Both the position numbers and the translations under genes were made by a program. A stretch of 19,898 bases of DNA from Pseudomonadota bacterium (GTDB taxonomy: Bacteria; Desulfobacterota; Desulfovibrionia; Desulfovibrionales; Desulfovibrionaceae): assembly GCA_023433925.1 (NCBI GenBank), contig JAEYTO010000112.1, positions 1 through 19,898 on the forward strand, in the 5' to 3' direction. How positions within the stretch are numbered: the stretch's first letter is position 1; each line of letters opens with the position of its first letter. Below the pieces are notes generated by a model. It made no database searches, was not told the origin of the DNA, and saw nothing but the letters and a program-made list of their open reading frames with translations. This document shows, one piece after another, positions 1 to 7,733 of the stretch.

Positions 1-44
1 GTGGCCCTTGGTGGGTGGGGTTCGGGGAGGGCGACGCCCTTCCC
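1..44 (-). repeat. GC-rich 3'-end repeat, copy 1
   Basis: Read on the minus strand this 44-nt stretch matches 19701-19744 at 40 of 44 positions. It begins with GGGAAGGGC, a 1-3 nt turn and GCCCTCCCC, which can fold, and continues into an ACCCCACCCACCA block. It lies 25 nt past the stop codon of the minus-strand gene at 70-615, so it is oriented as a 3'-end element of that gene. It may continue outside the window. The match is seen directly; a role in termination is inferred. Confidence 0.7.
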
Positions 45-69
45 GATTCTCTTGTCTATCGTGGGCTGA

Positions 70-615
70 TCAGAAATCGCGCCGGAACAAGCCCGGATAC
101 TCCACCACGAGCCCGTCGGCATCGACCGTGATGTCCGCCGAGAAGCCCGGAGGGAAGCCTTCGTAGCGGTAGGTGCTCACGTCCAGACGCGTGTAGCGCT
201 GGCTCACGGCCGCAAGCTCCAGGGACGGGACCGCCAGGTAGGCCGCGCGGATGTCCCGGCTTTCGCCAGGCCGCAGGCCGAGCCTGCGGATGGGTAGCGT
301 GTTCGTGAACGGCGTGGCCGCGATGTCCACGTCGATGCATCCGTCGAGCATGGGCACGGGCTGGCCCGCTGCGTCGGACCAGCGGCCATGGCCGTCCGAG
401 CGCAGGCTGATGGCGCGATCCGCGCCTACCAGGGCCGCCTGCACCTCCCGCACCCGCCAGTCGCCATCACAGGTCAGACGATAACTCAGCCCGAAAGGCG
501 CGGAGGCGTCGCCGATCACAATTGCGTCGGCGACGACCCGTTCGGACTCGACGCGCAGGCTCAGGTGCTCCAGCCCCCCGTCCTCCAGGCCCGCCCAGCG
601 GGCGATGCGCTCCAC
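70..615 (-). CDS. Putative glycolipid-binding family protein (DUF1089-like)
   Basis: A 181-residue soluble protein without signal peptide or membrane segment. The N-terminal RWAGLEDGGLEHLSL segment and the overall length resemble the putative glycolipid-binding family (Pfam PF06475), whose members have a beta-rich fold likened to lipoprotein-carrier proteins; the ligand and role are not established. Translation is assigned to a GTG codon because the matching N-terminus begins there and a GAGG lies about 8 nt upstream, inside the 3' end of the preceding cytochrome gene. Only 2 nt separate the two genes, so it is probably the last, translationally coupled gene of an operon with the flavocytochrome and cytochrome c. 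Family call rests on recall of the pattern, not on a search. Confidence 0.7.
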   Translation of the reverse strand: MERIARWAGLEDGGLEHLSLRVESERVVADAIVIGDASAPFGLSYRLTCDGDWRVREVQAALVGADRAISLRSDGHGRWSDAAGQPVPMLDGCIDVDIAATPFTNTLPIRRLGLRPGESRDIRAAYLAVPSLELAAVSQRYTRLDVSTYRYEGFPPGFSADITVDADGLVVEYPGLFRRDF

Positions 616-617
616 TC

Positions 618-977
618 CTACAGCCTCATGAGGTAGTCCGCCACCGCGGCCTTGCCCTGCTCGTCCATGTCCTTGAACGAGGGCATGACGCCCACGGGCT
701 CGTTGAGTTGGCGCAGGATGTTGGCCTGGCTCACGGGCCTCTCGCTCACCGGCAGCACGCCCCGCTCCTTGAGGTTCCTGAAGCCCGGCCCGAAGCCTCC
801 GTGCACCGAGTCGCGCGGGTGGCAGCCGGCGCAGCTCTTGTTGAAGATCACCGCGCCCAGGCTGGACACGCCCTCGGGCGCGCCCGCCTCGCTGCGGTAC
901 CAGGCGAAGGTCAGGACCGTGACCACCACGAGGCAGGCCATGGCCATGGAGGCGTTGCGCAACTGCGTGGTTCTCAT
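618..977 (-). CDS. Membrane-anchored monohaem cytochrome c
   Basis: 119 residues. An N-terminal hydrophobic stretch (about residues 11-26) acts as an uncleaved anchor or signal peptide and would place the rest in the periplasm. One haem c site, CAGCH, lies at residues 49-53, and Met98 in the GVMPSF segment is the likely distal ligand, which fits a class I cytochrome c of normal size. The chosen ATG has a GGAG 8 nt upstream and directly precedes the signal sequence; a longer reading frame exists but its extra N-terminus overlaps the upstream gene and looks non-coding. It starts 22 nt after the flavocytochrome gene ends and ends 2 nt before the next gene. A sensible role is accepting or donating single electrons for the flavocytochrome encoded upstream; this partner is inferred from position only. 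Confidence 0.88.
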   Translation of the reverse strand: MRTTQLRNASMAMACLVVVTVLTFAWYRSEAGAPEGVSSLGAVIFNKSCAGCHPRDSVHGGFGPGFRNLKERGVLPVSERPVSQANILRQLNEPVGVMPSFKDMDEQGKAAVADYLMRL

Positions 978-999
978 GCTCGGCTCCGGTGTGTCGGTC

Positions 1000-2322
1000 T
1001 CAGTCCAGGAACGAGAAGTATTCGAGGCGGATTTGCCTTTCGGATACGCCCAATTCGCGTAGGGACTTGAGCGTCGCGCGCACAAGGCCCGGAGGCCCGC
1101 ACAGGTAGAAGGCTTTGCTCAGGCACTCCTCGCCGCACAGACGGGAGATGAGCGCCTTGTCGATGCGGCCCCTCTCGCCCGTCCATCCGGGACCGGGATT
1201 GCTCAACACGTGCACGACCGTGAGCCTCGGCTTGGGCAGGGTCGTCAGCTCCTCCAGCTCCTCGCGGAAGACGATGTCCGCCTCCGTGCGGTTGGCGTAG
1301 ATGAGCAGCACGCGCTTGTCGGCATGCGTGTCCTGCATGTGGCGCAGCATGCTGCGCAGGGGCGTGATGCCGATGCCGCCGGCGATGAAGACCATGTCCT
1401 TGTCCTCGGGGTGCAGGAGGTAGGAGAACCTCCCGAAAGGCGCGTGCACCGTGGCCGTGTCGCCCGGGCGGGTCTTGCCGATGGTGGCCGTGAAGTCGCC
1501 CGCGGCCTTGATGGTCGAGGAGATGTAGCGGGTCTCCGTGGGGCTGGAGGAAAGCGTGAAGTGGTGCTCCTCGGTCGGGAGTCCGCGCCCCGGCCGGTGC
1601 AGGGTCAGGAACTGGAACTGGCCGGGCAGGTAGTCGAAACGCCTGCCGCCCTTGGGCGGCGCCAGGCGCAATGTCCATACGCCCTCGGCCTTGGGCCTGA
1701 TCTCCATCACGCGGTACGGATGGCGGCCGAGCAGCACCGGGCGGAGGACGCGATGGTGGAGGAAGAGCAGGAAGGCGAGCCCGAAAGCCGCTGCCCAGCC
1801 CATGCCCAGGCCGTCGACCAGATCGTGGCCGGCGCTCAGGCCGTGCAGGGGCGCCAGGATCAGCAGCGCGGGGCCGAGCAGGTCATGGATCAGGCGCCAG
1901 CGCTCGAAGCGCAGCCCGAGCCGTTTGCGGGCGAGGCTCAGAACCACGTTGGCGATGAGCAGCAGCAGGGTCAGCCTGCCGATGTAGACGAACCATGGCA
2001 CGGACGGGCTGTACAGGAGGCCCCAACCCGATCCGCCCAGGGCCAGGAAGACCGGGTGCAGTACGAGCATGGCCAGGCCGAGCGCGCCCATGTTGCGATG
2101 GAAGCGCAGGAGCATGTCCAGGCCGAAGGGCCGCTCGGTCCACTTGAGCCTGGCCGCCAGCACGACTTGCAGGAGGAGCACGGCCGAGCCCGACAGGGCC
2201 AGCCCGAGCCCCAGCTCATGGAGCAGCGACCGCGATGTCGTGTGTCCCAGGAGCACGGCCAGCAGCAAGGGAAACCCGACTCCGAGCGCATAGAGGAGGA
2301 AGAGGAGGATGCCGTGGGACAT
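1000..2322 (-). CDS. Ferric-reductase-like flavocytochrome b (FAD/NAD(P)H oxidoreductase)
   Basis: 440 residues from the chosen ATG. The N-terminal half is a ferric-reductase-type membrane domain of about six helices; four histidines in two H-x13-H pairs (H75/H89 and H146/H160) are spaced as the ligands of two stacked b haems. The C-terminal half is a ferredoxin-NADP reductase module with the FAD motif HFTLSSSP, the nucleotide-binding GGIGITP, the YLCGPPG segment and a terminal EYFSFLD. Such proteins move electrons from cytosolic NAD(P)H through FAD and haem to an acceptor on the outer side of the membrane: ferric chelates, oxygen or a cytochrome. The start is uncertain: a GTG 45 nt upstream is also open, but the ATG sits directly before the first helix and an AAGGA lies about 12 nt ahead. 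First gene of a three-gene operon with cytochrome c and a lipid-binding-like protein. Confidence 0.85.
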   Translation of the reverse strand: MSHGILLFLLYALGVGFPLLLAVLLGHTTSRSLLHELGLGLALSGSAVLLLQVVLAARLKWTERPFGLDMLLRFHRNMGALGLAMLVLHPVFLALGGSGWGLLYSPSVPWFVYIGRLTLLLLIANVVLSLARKRLGLRFERWRLIHDLLGPALLILAPLHGLSAGHDLVDGLGMGWAAAFGLAFLLFLHHRVLRPVLLGRHPYRVMEIRPKAEGVWTLRLAPPKGGRRFDYLPGQFQFLTLHRPGRGLPTEEHHFTLSSSPTETRYISSTIKAAGDFTATIGKTRPGDTATVHAPFGRFSYLLHPEDKDMVFIAGGIGITPLRSMLRHMQDTHADKRVLLIYANRTEADIVFREELEELTTLPKPRLTVVHVLSNPGPGWTGERGRIDKALISRLCGEECLSKAFYLCGPPGLVRATLKSLRELGVSERQIRLEYFSFLD

Positions 2323-2489
2323 GCCGATGACTGGTCCTTGCTTGGAGTCGAGCGCCCCGCTCGCCACGAAACCCTGGGCCCTTGGGCCCCACCCTCGCCA
2401 GCCCCCGCTCCTGCCTGAATTATCAATGGGCTCCAGGCCGGCCTCGCCTTGGCCGCATGCTCAAGCCAAGGGGCGAACCGGCCACGAGC

Positions 2490-2531
2490 AGGAGACTCCT
2501 ATCATAGCAGGAACTTGGGAGCGGATGTCAA
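2490..2531 (-). promoter_or_regulatory. Sigma-70-type promoter with overlapping palindrome
   Basis: On the minus strand TTGACA (2531-2526) is followed after 19 nt by TATGAT (2506-2501). The hexamers are near-consensus, although the spacer is 2 nt longer than ideal. Directly after the -10 box lies a perfect 5-1-5 palindrome AGGAGTCTCCT (2500-2490), where an operator would overlap the start of transcription. It stands between the cupin gene and the flavocytochrome gene and would drive the latter operon. The rest of the 2323-2576 gap shows no gene. Confidence 0.55.
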
Positions 2532-2576
2532 TGCGCTTGTGCCGCCTCTCGCGTGGGCGAAACCTGGGCGCGGCGC

Positions 2577-2945
2577 TCAGGCCGGCTCCGTGTCCTCGTG
2601 GGCATACGGCGGGGCGCAGCAGCACAGGACGACCAGCGCGTCCGGGCCGGGATTCTCCAGGCCGTGGGGCGTGCCGGGCGGAATGAGCAGCGTGTCGCCC
2701 GGGGCGATGTCCAGGATTTCCTCCCCCAGGCGCATGACTCCCCTGCCAGCGAGCACGTGGTAGAGCTCCTCGCTCCTTGCGTGACGGTGGAGCAGCGTCC
2801 GGCCGCCCGGCTCCACCACGGCCTCGGCCAGGCTCTGGTTGCGCGCGCCGGCATGGACATCCGGATGCATGAGCTCGCGCACCAGGGAGCCGTCCTTGGT
2901 GCGGTACGGCTCCAGATGCTCGCGCCGCGTGCGTACCGCCTTCAT
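2577..2945 (-). CDS. Small single-domain cupin protein
   Basis: 122 residues, one cupin barrel. Cupin motif 1 is seen as PGGRTLLHRHARSEELYHVL, giving two His and one Glu as metal ligands, and motif 2 as PGDTLLIPPGTPHGLEN with the fourth ligand His. The family contains many metal-dependent enzymes and sugar or small-molecule binding proteins, so substrate cannot be read from sequence. Oddity: three consecutive cysteines (108-110) near the C-terminus, unusual in a cupin. The ATG has a GAGG that overlaps the stop codon of the PBP1A gene 8 nt upstream, so it is translated as the last gene of that operon. A much longer open frame runs through this gene from the antisense-like frame of the PBP gene; it is not the real start. 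Confidence 0.85.
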   Translation of the reverse strand: MKAVRTRREHLEPYRTKDGSLVRELMHPDVHAGARNQSLAEAVVEPGGRTLLHRHARSEELYHVLAGRGVMRLGEEILDIAPGDTLLIPPGTPHGLENPGPDALVVLCCCAPPYAHEDTEPA

Positions 2946-2953
2946 GCCCGGCC

Positions 2954-5311
2954 TCAGTAGACCTGCTTGAACAGGTCCTCGCCCTCGGCGGGCACGGCGC
3001 CCATGGGTGTGGACGTGGACGTTCCCGTGGCCATTTCCGTGGGCGCGGTGCCTTCCAGGAAGGGCAGGAACAGGCTTTCCTTGGAGTCCGTCCCGGCCAG
3101 GAGCCCGCTTTGGGCGTCGACGCGCACCATGCTGATGCCCGTCGGCCTGGGGAACTCCTGGTAGGGGAACTGATCCTCGATCTCCGAACGGTAATCGACC
3201 CAGATGGGCGAGGCCGCCCGTGAGCCGGTTTCGTACTTGCCCATGGGCTCGTTGGTGTCGAAGCCCACGAACACGCCCGTGACCAGATACGGCGTGTAGC
3301 CGATGAACCAGGCGTCGCGCTCGTCGTTGGAAGTGCCGGTCTTGCCCGCGATGGGCCTGTTCAACGCCTTGGCGCGCCAGCCCGTGCCGCTCTGGACCAC
3401 GTCCTTGAGCATGCTCGTCACGATGTAGGCCGTCTGGGAACTGATGGCCTCCACGGCCTCGGGCTGGGACGAGTACAGGGTCTCGCCCCAGGCGCTGACC
3501 ACGTCGAGCACCATGCGCGGCTTCACGTAGGAGCCGTCGCGGGCAAAGGACGTATAAGCCTGGCAGAGGTTCATGGGCGTGACCACGGCCGAGCCCAGGG
3601 CCACGGACAGATCTTGCGGGAAATCGGACTGTACGCCCAGGGCCTTTGCCCGCTGGATGATCGTGTTCATGCCGAGCTTCTGGGCGATGCGAATGGTCAC
3701 GAGATTGCGCGACTTGACCAGAGCCGTGCGCAGGATGGTCGGCCCGTGGAAGACGCCCTCGAAGTTGTCCGGTTTCCAGATTTGCGCCGTGGCCTCGTCG
3801 GTATAGACCACGGGCGCGTCGAGAACGATGCTGGCGGGCGTGAAGCCGTTGTCCAAGGCCGCGGAGTAGACGATGGGCTTGAAGGCCGAGCCGGGCTGGC
3901 GCAAGGCCTGCGTGGCGCGGTTGAACTGGCTGCGGGCAAAGGAGTAGCCGCCCACGAGGGCGAGCACCTCGCCCGTGTCGGGCCGAATGGACACGAGCGC
4001 GCCCTCGACGCCCGGCTCGCGCCGCAGGGTCATGGACCAGCGTTCGTCCTCGGGCTTGGCCGGGCGCTTGAGCACCTCGGCCCAGACCACGTCGCCCGCC
4101 TGAAGGACCAGGCTGGCGTCCGCCACGGGCCCGACCTCCTCGGGCGACTTGCCGGTATCGGGCTCGCGCGCCCAGGCCATCTCGGCCACGGGGATCTCGC
4201 CCGTGAAATCCCCGAAGCGCACCAGCGCGCCCTGGGGCGAGACCTGGGACACGAGCACCTTGACCCACACGCCGGGCTCCAGGGCCTCGGCGGGCATGGC
4301 CTCGTCGGCCAGGAACATGGCGTGCTCCTCGGTCCGCAGGCGCACGACGGGGCCTTCCCAGCCCCGGCGGCGGGCCGAGTTCTCCAGGCCCTTGCGCAGG
4401 GCGCGCTCGGCCGCCTCCTGGTGCGTCAGATCCACGGCCGTGCGCACGTGCAGGCCGCCCTCGTAGACCGCCTGCTCGCCGTAGCGATCCACGAGCCAGC
4501 GCCGCACCTCCTCCAGGTAGTAGGCCCCGAGCTTCCAGGAAGGCTCGGGCATGCTCTTGAATTCCACGGGCTCGGCCAGGGCGAGCTCGTACTGCTCCCT
4601 GGCGATCCATCCGGAATCGAGCATGCGGCCCAGCACATAGCGCTGGCGGGCCATGGCCCCCTCGGGGTGCTGATAAGGGTTGTAGCTCGACGGAGCCTGG
4701 GGCAGGCCGGCGAGCACGGCCGCCTCGGCCAGGCTCAACTCGCTCACGTGCTTGCCGAAGTAGGCCCTGGCCGCGGCCTCCACGCCATAGGCGCCCGCGC
4801 CGAGGTAGATCTGGTTGAGGTAGATGGTCAGGATCTCGTCCTTGGTCAGATAGCGCTCCAGCCGGTAGGCCAGGATGGCTTCCTTGATCTTGCGCGTATA
4901 GCTGCGCTCGGGCGTGAGCAGAAGCTGCTTGATGATCTGCTGGGTGATGGTCGAGCCGCCCTGGCGGATGCCGCCGGCGCGCATGTTGGCTATGAACGCG
5001 CGCGCTATGGCCGTGACGTCCACGCCGTCGTGCTGGTAGAAGCCGGAATCCTCGGCCGCCAGAAAGGCGTCCGGAAGGTGCTTGGGCATCTCGGCCAGAG
5101 TGACCAGGAAGCGCTTTTCCTTGTAGAAGTAGCCGAGGATCTTGCCGTCGCGCGCGTAGACCGTGGTCACCAGCGGCGGATTGTAGTCGGCGATGCGCTT
5201 GAATCCGGGCAGGTCGTTGGAGGCCCACAGGTAGAGGCCCACGGTGGCGGCGGCCAGGGCCGTGACGCCGAGGGCCATGACGACGAGGGAGACGAGCAGG
5301 AATTTCTTCAT
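2954..5311 (-). CDS. mrcA: Class A penicillin-binding protein 1A (transglycosylase/transpeptidase)
   Basis: 785 residues, the normal size for PBP1A. One N-terminal membrane helix (about 5-30) anchors it with the catalytic part in the periplasm. The GT51 transglycosylase domain has EDSGFYQHDG with catalytic Glu87, GGSTITQQIIKQ (118-129), RKIKEAILAYRLE and EILTIYLNQIYLG. A middle region (about 310-430) matches the OB-like insertion of PBP1A. The transpeptidase domain has SAFK with nucleophile Ser475 and Lys478, SRN (534-536) and KTGT (657-660). It polymerises lipid II and cross-links peptide stems. Its ATG overlaps the TGA of the YkgJ-type gene by 4 nt (ATGA), so translation is coupled. All catalytic residues are present, so it should be active. 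The symbol is by family; ponA is used in some species. Confidence 0.95.
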   Translation of the reverse strand: MKKFLLVSLVVMALGVTALAAATVGLYLWASNDLPGFKRIADYNPPLVTTVYARDGKILGYFYKEKRFLVTLAEMPKHLPDAFLAAEDSGFYQHDGVDVTAIARAFIANMRAGGIRQGGSTITQQIIKQLLLTPERSYTRKIKEAILAYRLERYLTKDEILTIYLNQIYLGAGAYGVEAAARAYFGKHVSELSLAEAAVLAGLPQAPSSYNPYQHPEGAMARQRYVLGRMLDSGWIAREQYELALAEPVEFKSMPEPSWKLGAYYLEEVRRWLVDRYGEQAVYEGGLHVRTAVDLTHQEAAERALRKGLENSARRRGWEGPVVRLRTEEHAMFLADEAMPAEALEPGVWVKVLVSQVSPQGALVRFGDFTGEIPVAEMAWAREPDTGKSPEEVGPVADASLVLQAGDVVWAEVLKRPAKPEDERWSMTLRREPGVEGALVSIRPDTGEVLALVGGYSFARSQFNRATQALRQPGSAFKPIVYSAALDNGFTPASIVLDAPVVYTDEATAQIWKPDNFEGVFHGPTILRTALVKSRNLVTIRIAQKLGMNTIIQRAKALGVQSDFPQDLSVALGSAVVTPMNLCQAYTSFARDGSYVKPRMVLDVVSAWGETLYSSQPEAVEAISSQTAYIVTSMLKDVVQSGTGWRAKALNRPIAGKTGTSNDERDAWFIGYTPYLVTGVFVGFDTNEPMGKYETGSRAASPIWVDYRSEIEDQFPYQEFPRPTGISMVRVDAQSGLLAGTDSKESLFLPFLEGTAPTEMATGTSTSTPMGAVPAEGEDLFKQVY

Positions 5312-5868
5312 CTGTTACTTCTCGCAAAGCTGACTGTTGGCCGCGGCATGCCCCGCTCGGGCGGAAGGCCCCAAGCCATTCGCAGCCTGGCGTGCAATTC
5401 GCGCGCCTTGGCCGGCGTCTGGCCGAAGGAGCGCAGGAGCATGCCCATGCCCCGGGCCTCGCGCCTGGCCAGGCACTCGGCCCCGAGGACCATGACCTCG
5501 CCGCCGCTTACCCACAGTGGGAAGAGCCTGCAATAATAGGGCCTTGCCTCCGTGGGCAAGCTGCAGCCCGTGTCGGACAAAAAAATGCACTTGCCGGCCT
5601 TGTCCACGGCCAGGCGAAAATGGAACTTGCGCGGGTGGAACAGCTCCTCCACGAACTTCTGCTCCCCGGGGAAGAGCATGGCCACGTGGTTGACGAAGGC
5701 CGAGGAGTTCGGCGACTGCGCGAACCAGCCCTTGTCGACGACGAAGTCGCGTACGCGATCCATCTCGATGTCCGAGAGCGGAAAACAGAACTCCTCCTGC
5801 CCCGGAGTAAGCTGGCAGCAGGTCGGGCCAACGGACGCGCAGCGCGCGCATATGTATTGAGCGGGCAT
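5308..5868 (-). CDS. YkgJ-family cysteine cluster protein
   Basis: 186 residues. The N-terminus has Cys7, Cys10, Cys17, Cys18 and Cys28; Cys94, Cys102 and Cys113 follow, the last within the family-typical RPYYCRLFPLW. This is the pattern of the zinc- or iron-chelating YkgJ family (PF03692), whose function is unknown and which is thought to bind a metal or Fe-S centre. No membrane segment is seen. The ATG start places the first Cys motif at the extreme N-terminus, as usual, and AGG lies 7 nt upstream. Start is 8 nt after the glycosyltransferase stop, and the 3' end overlaps the PBP1A start. Location between two envelope-glycan genes suggests a linked job in the envelope, but nothing in the protein itself shows it. 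Confidence 0.85.
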   Translation of the reverse strand: MPAQYICARCASVGPTCCQLTPGQEEFCFPLSDIEMDRVRDFVVDKGWFAQSPNSSAFVNHVAMLFPGEQKFVEELFHPRKFHFRLAVDKAGKCIFLSDTGCSLPTEARPYYCRLFPLWVSGGEVMVLGAECLARREARGMGMLLRSFGQTPAKARELHARLRMAWGLPPERGMPRPTVSFARSNR

Positions 5869-5876
5869 GAAAAAAC

Positions 5877-7442
5877 CTAGTAATCCCTTGTAGGGCCTGG
5901 CGGCCAGTAGCCGTTGAAGCCATGGCACAAGTGGAGGGTGAACTCCTGGGCTGGCCGGCCCTTGTGCCGCGTCCGGTAATACACCGGCTCGACGGTGTCA
6001 AACATGCGCAGCAGATCGGGAGGCACGGGCCGTCCGGGCTTGCGCTCGACGTACACCGCATCCCAGCCGAGCTTGTCCTGGGGTCCGGCCCAGAGGTCAT
6101 ACTGGTTCATGCGCCGCCCCAGATTCAGGCAGTAGGCGACAGGCTGGCCTGGGGCATAGAAGGCCAGCGCCGCTGTCGTGTCGTAAGCGCTCGAAAAGAA
6201 GAAGACCCTGGCCGGATCGCCGAAGCGTGCCCGTTGCAGCTCCGCGAGCTTGCCTCCCAGGTCGTCCCAGCCCTTGAGCCGCAGGGCCGGATCGTATTCG
6301 GGTGAAACGGGGAGGACGCCCTGCGCGTGCAGGAGCGCGAAGACCAGCCCTGACAAGACCAGGCAGATCTTCCTGGCCTTGAAGAGCGCCCCCGTTCCTT
6401 CCCTCCAGAACCACTGCCAGAAAAACCCCGCCGAGATCAAGCCGCTTGCGTAGCACATGGCAGGCCAGTTGCCCTCGATCTTGGTGTGCAGGCTCCAGAC
6501 GAGGAAGAAGGCGAACATGGGCCAGAAGCCCGCCACGAGGAGCGAGGCCTGGTGGTGATCCAGGCCGAGCGGCGGGTGGCTCCCGCCGCGCACTTGGCGC
6601 AGGGCCGCCCACGAGCCGGCCAGCACGGCGGCCAGCCACCAGGGCGTCAGCAGCCCGATCTGGCTGCCCACGTATTCCGGGAATTTCTCCGGCCGCAGGA
6701 AGGCCTTGGCCCGCGCGCCGGTCACTCCGGCCTGGCTGCCCACGTGCTTGAAGGCCACGAAATCGTTCTCGATGTTCCAGACGATGACCGGCGCCAAGCC
6801 CAGGGCCGCGCCAATGCCCAGGGAGCCGGCCAGCCTGGGCCAGAAGCCGCGCGGCAGCAGGCCGGCCCGGCCGAGCATGAAGCCGTGGAGCACGGCCACG
6901 CCCGCGAAGGCGAGCATCATGTACTTGGCCAGAAGGCCCACGGCCATGCACGCCGCCAGCCCAAGCCAGGGCCAGACCCCGCCTTGGCCCCGACCGGCCG
7001 CGTACAGGCACAGGAGCGCGCCCAGCCAGCAGACCAACAGGGGGTTGTCCGTGGTCATGAGCAGGCCGGAGGCCAGGAAGAGCGGCGTGGTCGAGGCGAT
7101 GACCAGGGTCCACAGGGCGGCCTTGGGCTTCCCGAAAAGCTTGGCCACGCCTAGGTACAGGAGCGCCTGGGACGCCGCCGCGCCCACGACGGCTCCCATG
7201 CGCACCCCGATCTCCGTGTCGCCGAGCAGGGAGGTCCAGAAGGCGATGATCCAGGCGATGAGCGGCGGCTTCGAGTAGTAGGAGAGCTGGAGCCTGCGGG
7301 TCCAGTCCCAGTACTGCGCCTCGTCCATGACAAGGTCGAGCTGGCCGCCCAAGAGGAAGGCCAGCCTGGCCAGACCGGTCGCCAAAATGATCGCGCCGGC
7401 CCAGAAACCCGGCCGGCGACCCAGCACCGTCCCTTCGCTCAC
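5877..7442 (-). CDS. GT39-type membrane glycosyltransferase (ArnT/PMT-like)
   Basis: 521 residues with about ten or more hydrophobic helices. The acidic pair Asp40-Glu41 in MDEAQYWDW, followed by YYSKPPLIAW, is the first periplasmic loop signature of polyprenyl-phosphate sugar transferases (GT39/GT83, PMT_2 type). Such enzymes take a sugar from a polyprenyl-phosphate donor and place it on lipid A, other glycolipids or proteins on the periplasmic side. Acceptor and sugar cannot be told here. The GTG start is fixed by a near-perfect AGGAGGT 5-6 nt upstream. First gene of the tight operon with YkgJ-type protein, PBP1A and cupin; a TGGACA-N17-TAAAAA promoter candidate lies 26 nt upstream. Confidence 0.85.
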   Translation of the reverse strand: MSEGTVLGRRPGFWAGAIILATGLARLAFLLGGQLDLVMDEAQYWDWTRRLQLSYYSKPPLIAWIIAFWTSLLGDTEIGVRMGAVVGAAASQALLYLGVAKLFGKPKAALWTLVIASTTPLFLASGLLMTTDNPLLVCWLGALLCLYAAGRGQGGVWPWLGLAACMAVGLLAKYMMLAFAGVAVLHGFMLGRAGLLPRGFWPRLAGSLGIGAALGLAPVIVWNIENDFVAFKHVGSQAGVTGARAKAFLRPEKFPEYVGSQIGLLTPWWLAAVLAGSWAALRQVRGGSHPPLGLDHHQASLLVAGFWPMFAFFLVWSLHTKIEGNWPAMCYASGLISAGFFWQWFWREGTGALFKARKICLVLSGLVFALLHAQGVLPVSPEYDPALRLKGWDDLGGKLAELQRARFGDPARVFFFSSAYDTTAALAFYAPGQPVAYCLNLGRRMNQYDLWAGPQDKLGWDAVYVERKPGRPVPPDLLRMFDTVEPVYYRTRHKGRPAQEFTLHLCHGFNGYWPPGPTRDY

Positions 7443-7467
7443 CTTAACCTCCTATACCAGCTTAGCC

Positions 7468-7496
7468 TTTTTAGCCCTTCGCGGTGCGCTTGTCCA
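7468..7496 (-). promoter_or_regulatory. Promoter candidate for the glycosyltransferase-PBP1A operon
   Basis: On the minus strand TGGACA (7496-7491) and TAAAAA (7473-7468) are 17 nt apart, five and four matches to consensus. The predicted transcript would start near 7461 and carry a short leader with the strong AGGAGGT site. Sequence pattern only. Confidence 0.4.
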
Positions 7497-7577
7497 GGTC
7501 AGCCCTCCGTGTGAACGAGTGCAAATAAAACCGTCGCCCACTTGCCCAAGCCTCGGAACTGGAATAGTTTGGCGATT

Positions 7578-7603
7578 CGCCCTCCGGCCCCTGGCGGAGG
7601 GCG
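7578..7603. other. Perfect hairpin in the divergent intergenic region
   Basis: Arms CGCCCTCCG and CGGAGGGCG (9 bp, no mismatch) flank an 8-nt loop. There is no T-run on either side, so it does not look like an intrinsic terminator. It sits midway in the 291-nt gap between divergently read genes (7442 minus, 7734 plus), where it could be a protein-binding palindrome or part of the dksA leader. The rest of the gap holds no supported gene. Confidence 0.5.
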
Positions 7604-7733
7604 GACGCCGTATTGATGGGATCCGGAGATCGCCAGGCCGCGGCCGCACGACCGGGACCCGAGCGTCACATGGCGGCCATACGGAGGCCCTAAGGCAGTG
7701 TACAGCGTCCACAAAACTGATAGGAGGCCCTAG

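Noticed and set aside
1210..2418. 402-codon plus-strand open frame opposite the flavocytochrome gene.
   Set aside because: Gln/Glu/Arg-rich translation without motifs; the minus strand encodes a clear flavocytochrome.
2577..5327. A 916-codon minus-strand open frame spanning the cupin and the PBP1A region.
   Set aside because: Over 2954-5311 it is out of frame with PBP1A, which has all its catalytic motifs. The frame is open only because of high GC. Only the last 122 codons (cupin) are real.
3614..5536. 640-codon plus-strand open frame opposite PBP1A.
   Set aside because: Antisense shadow of a well-supported gene, with biased composition and no ribosome site.
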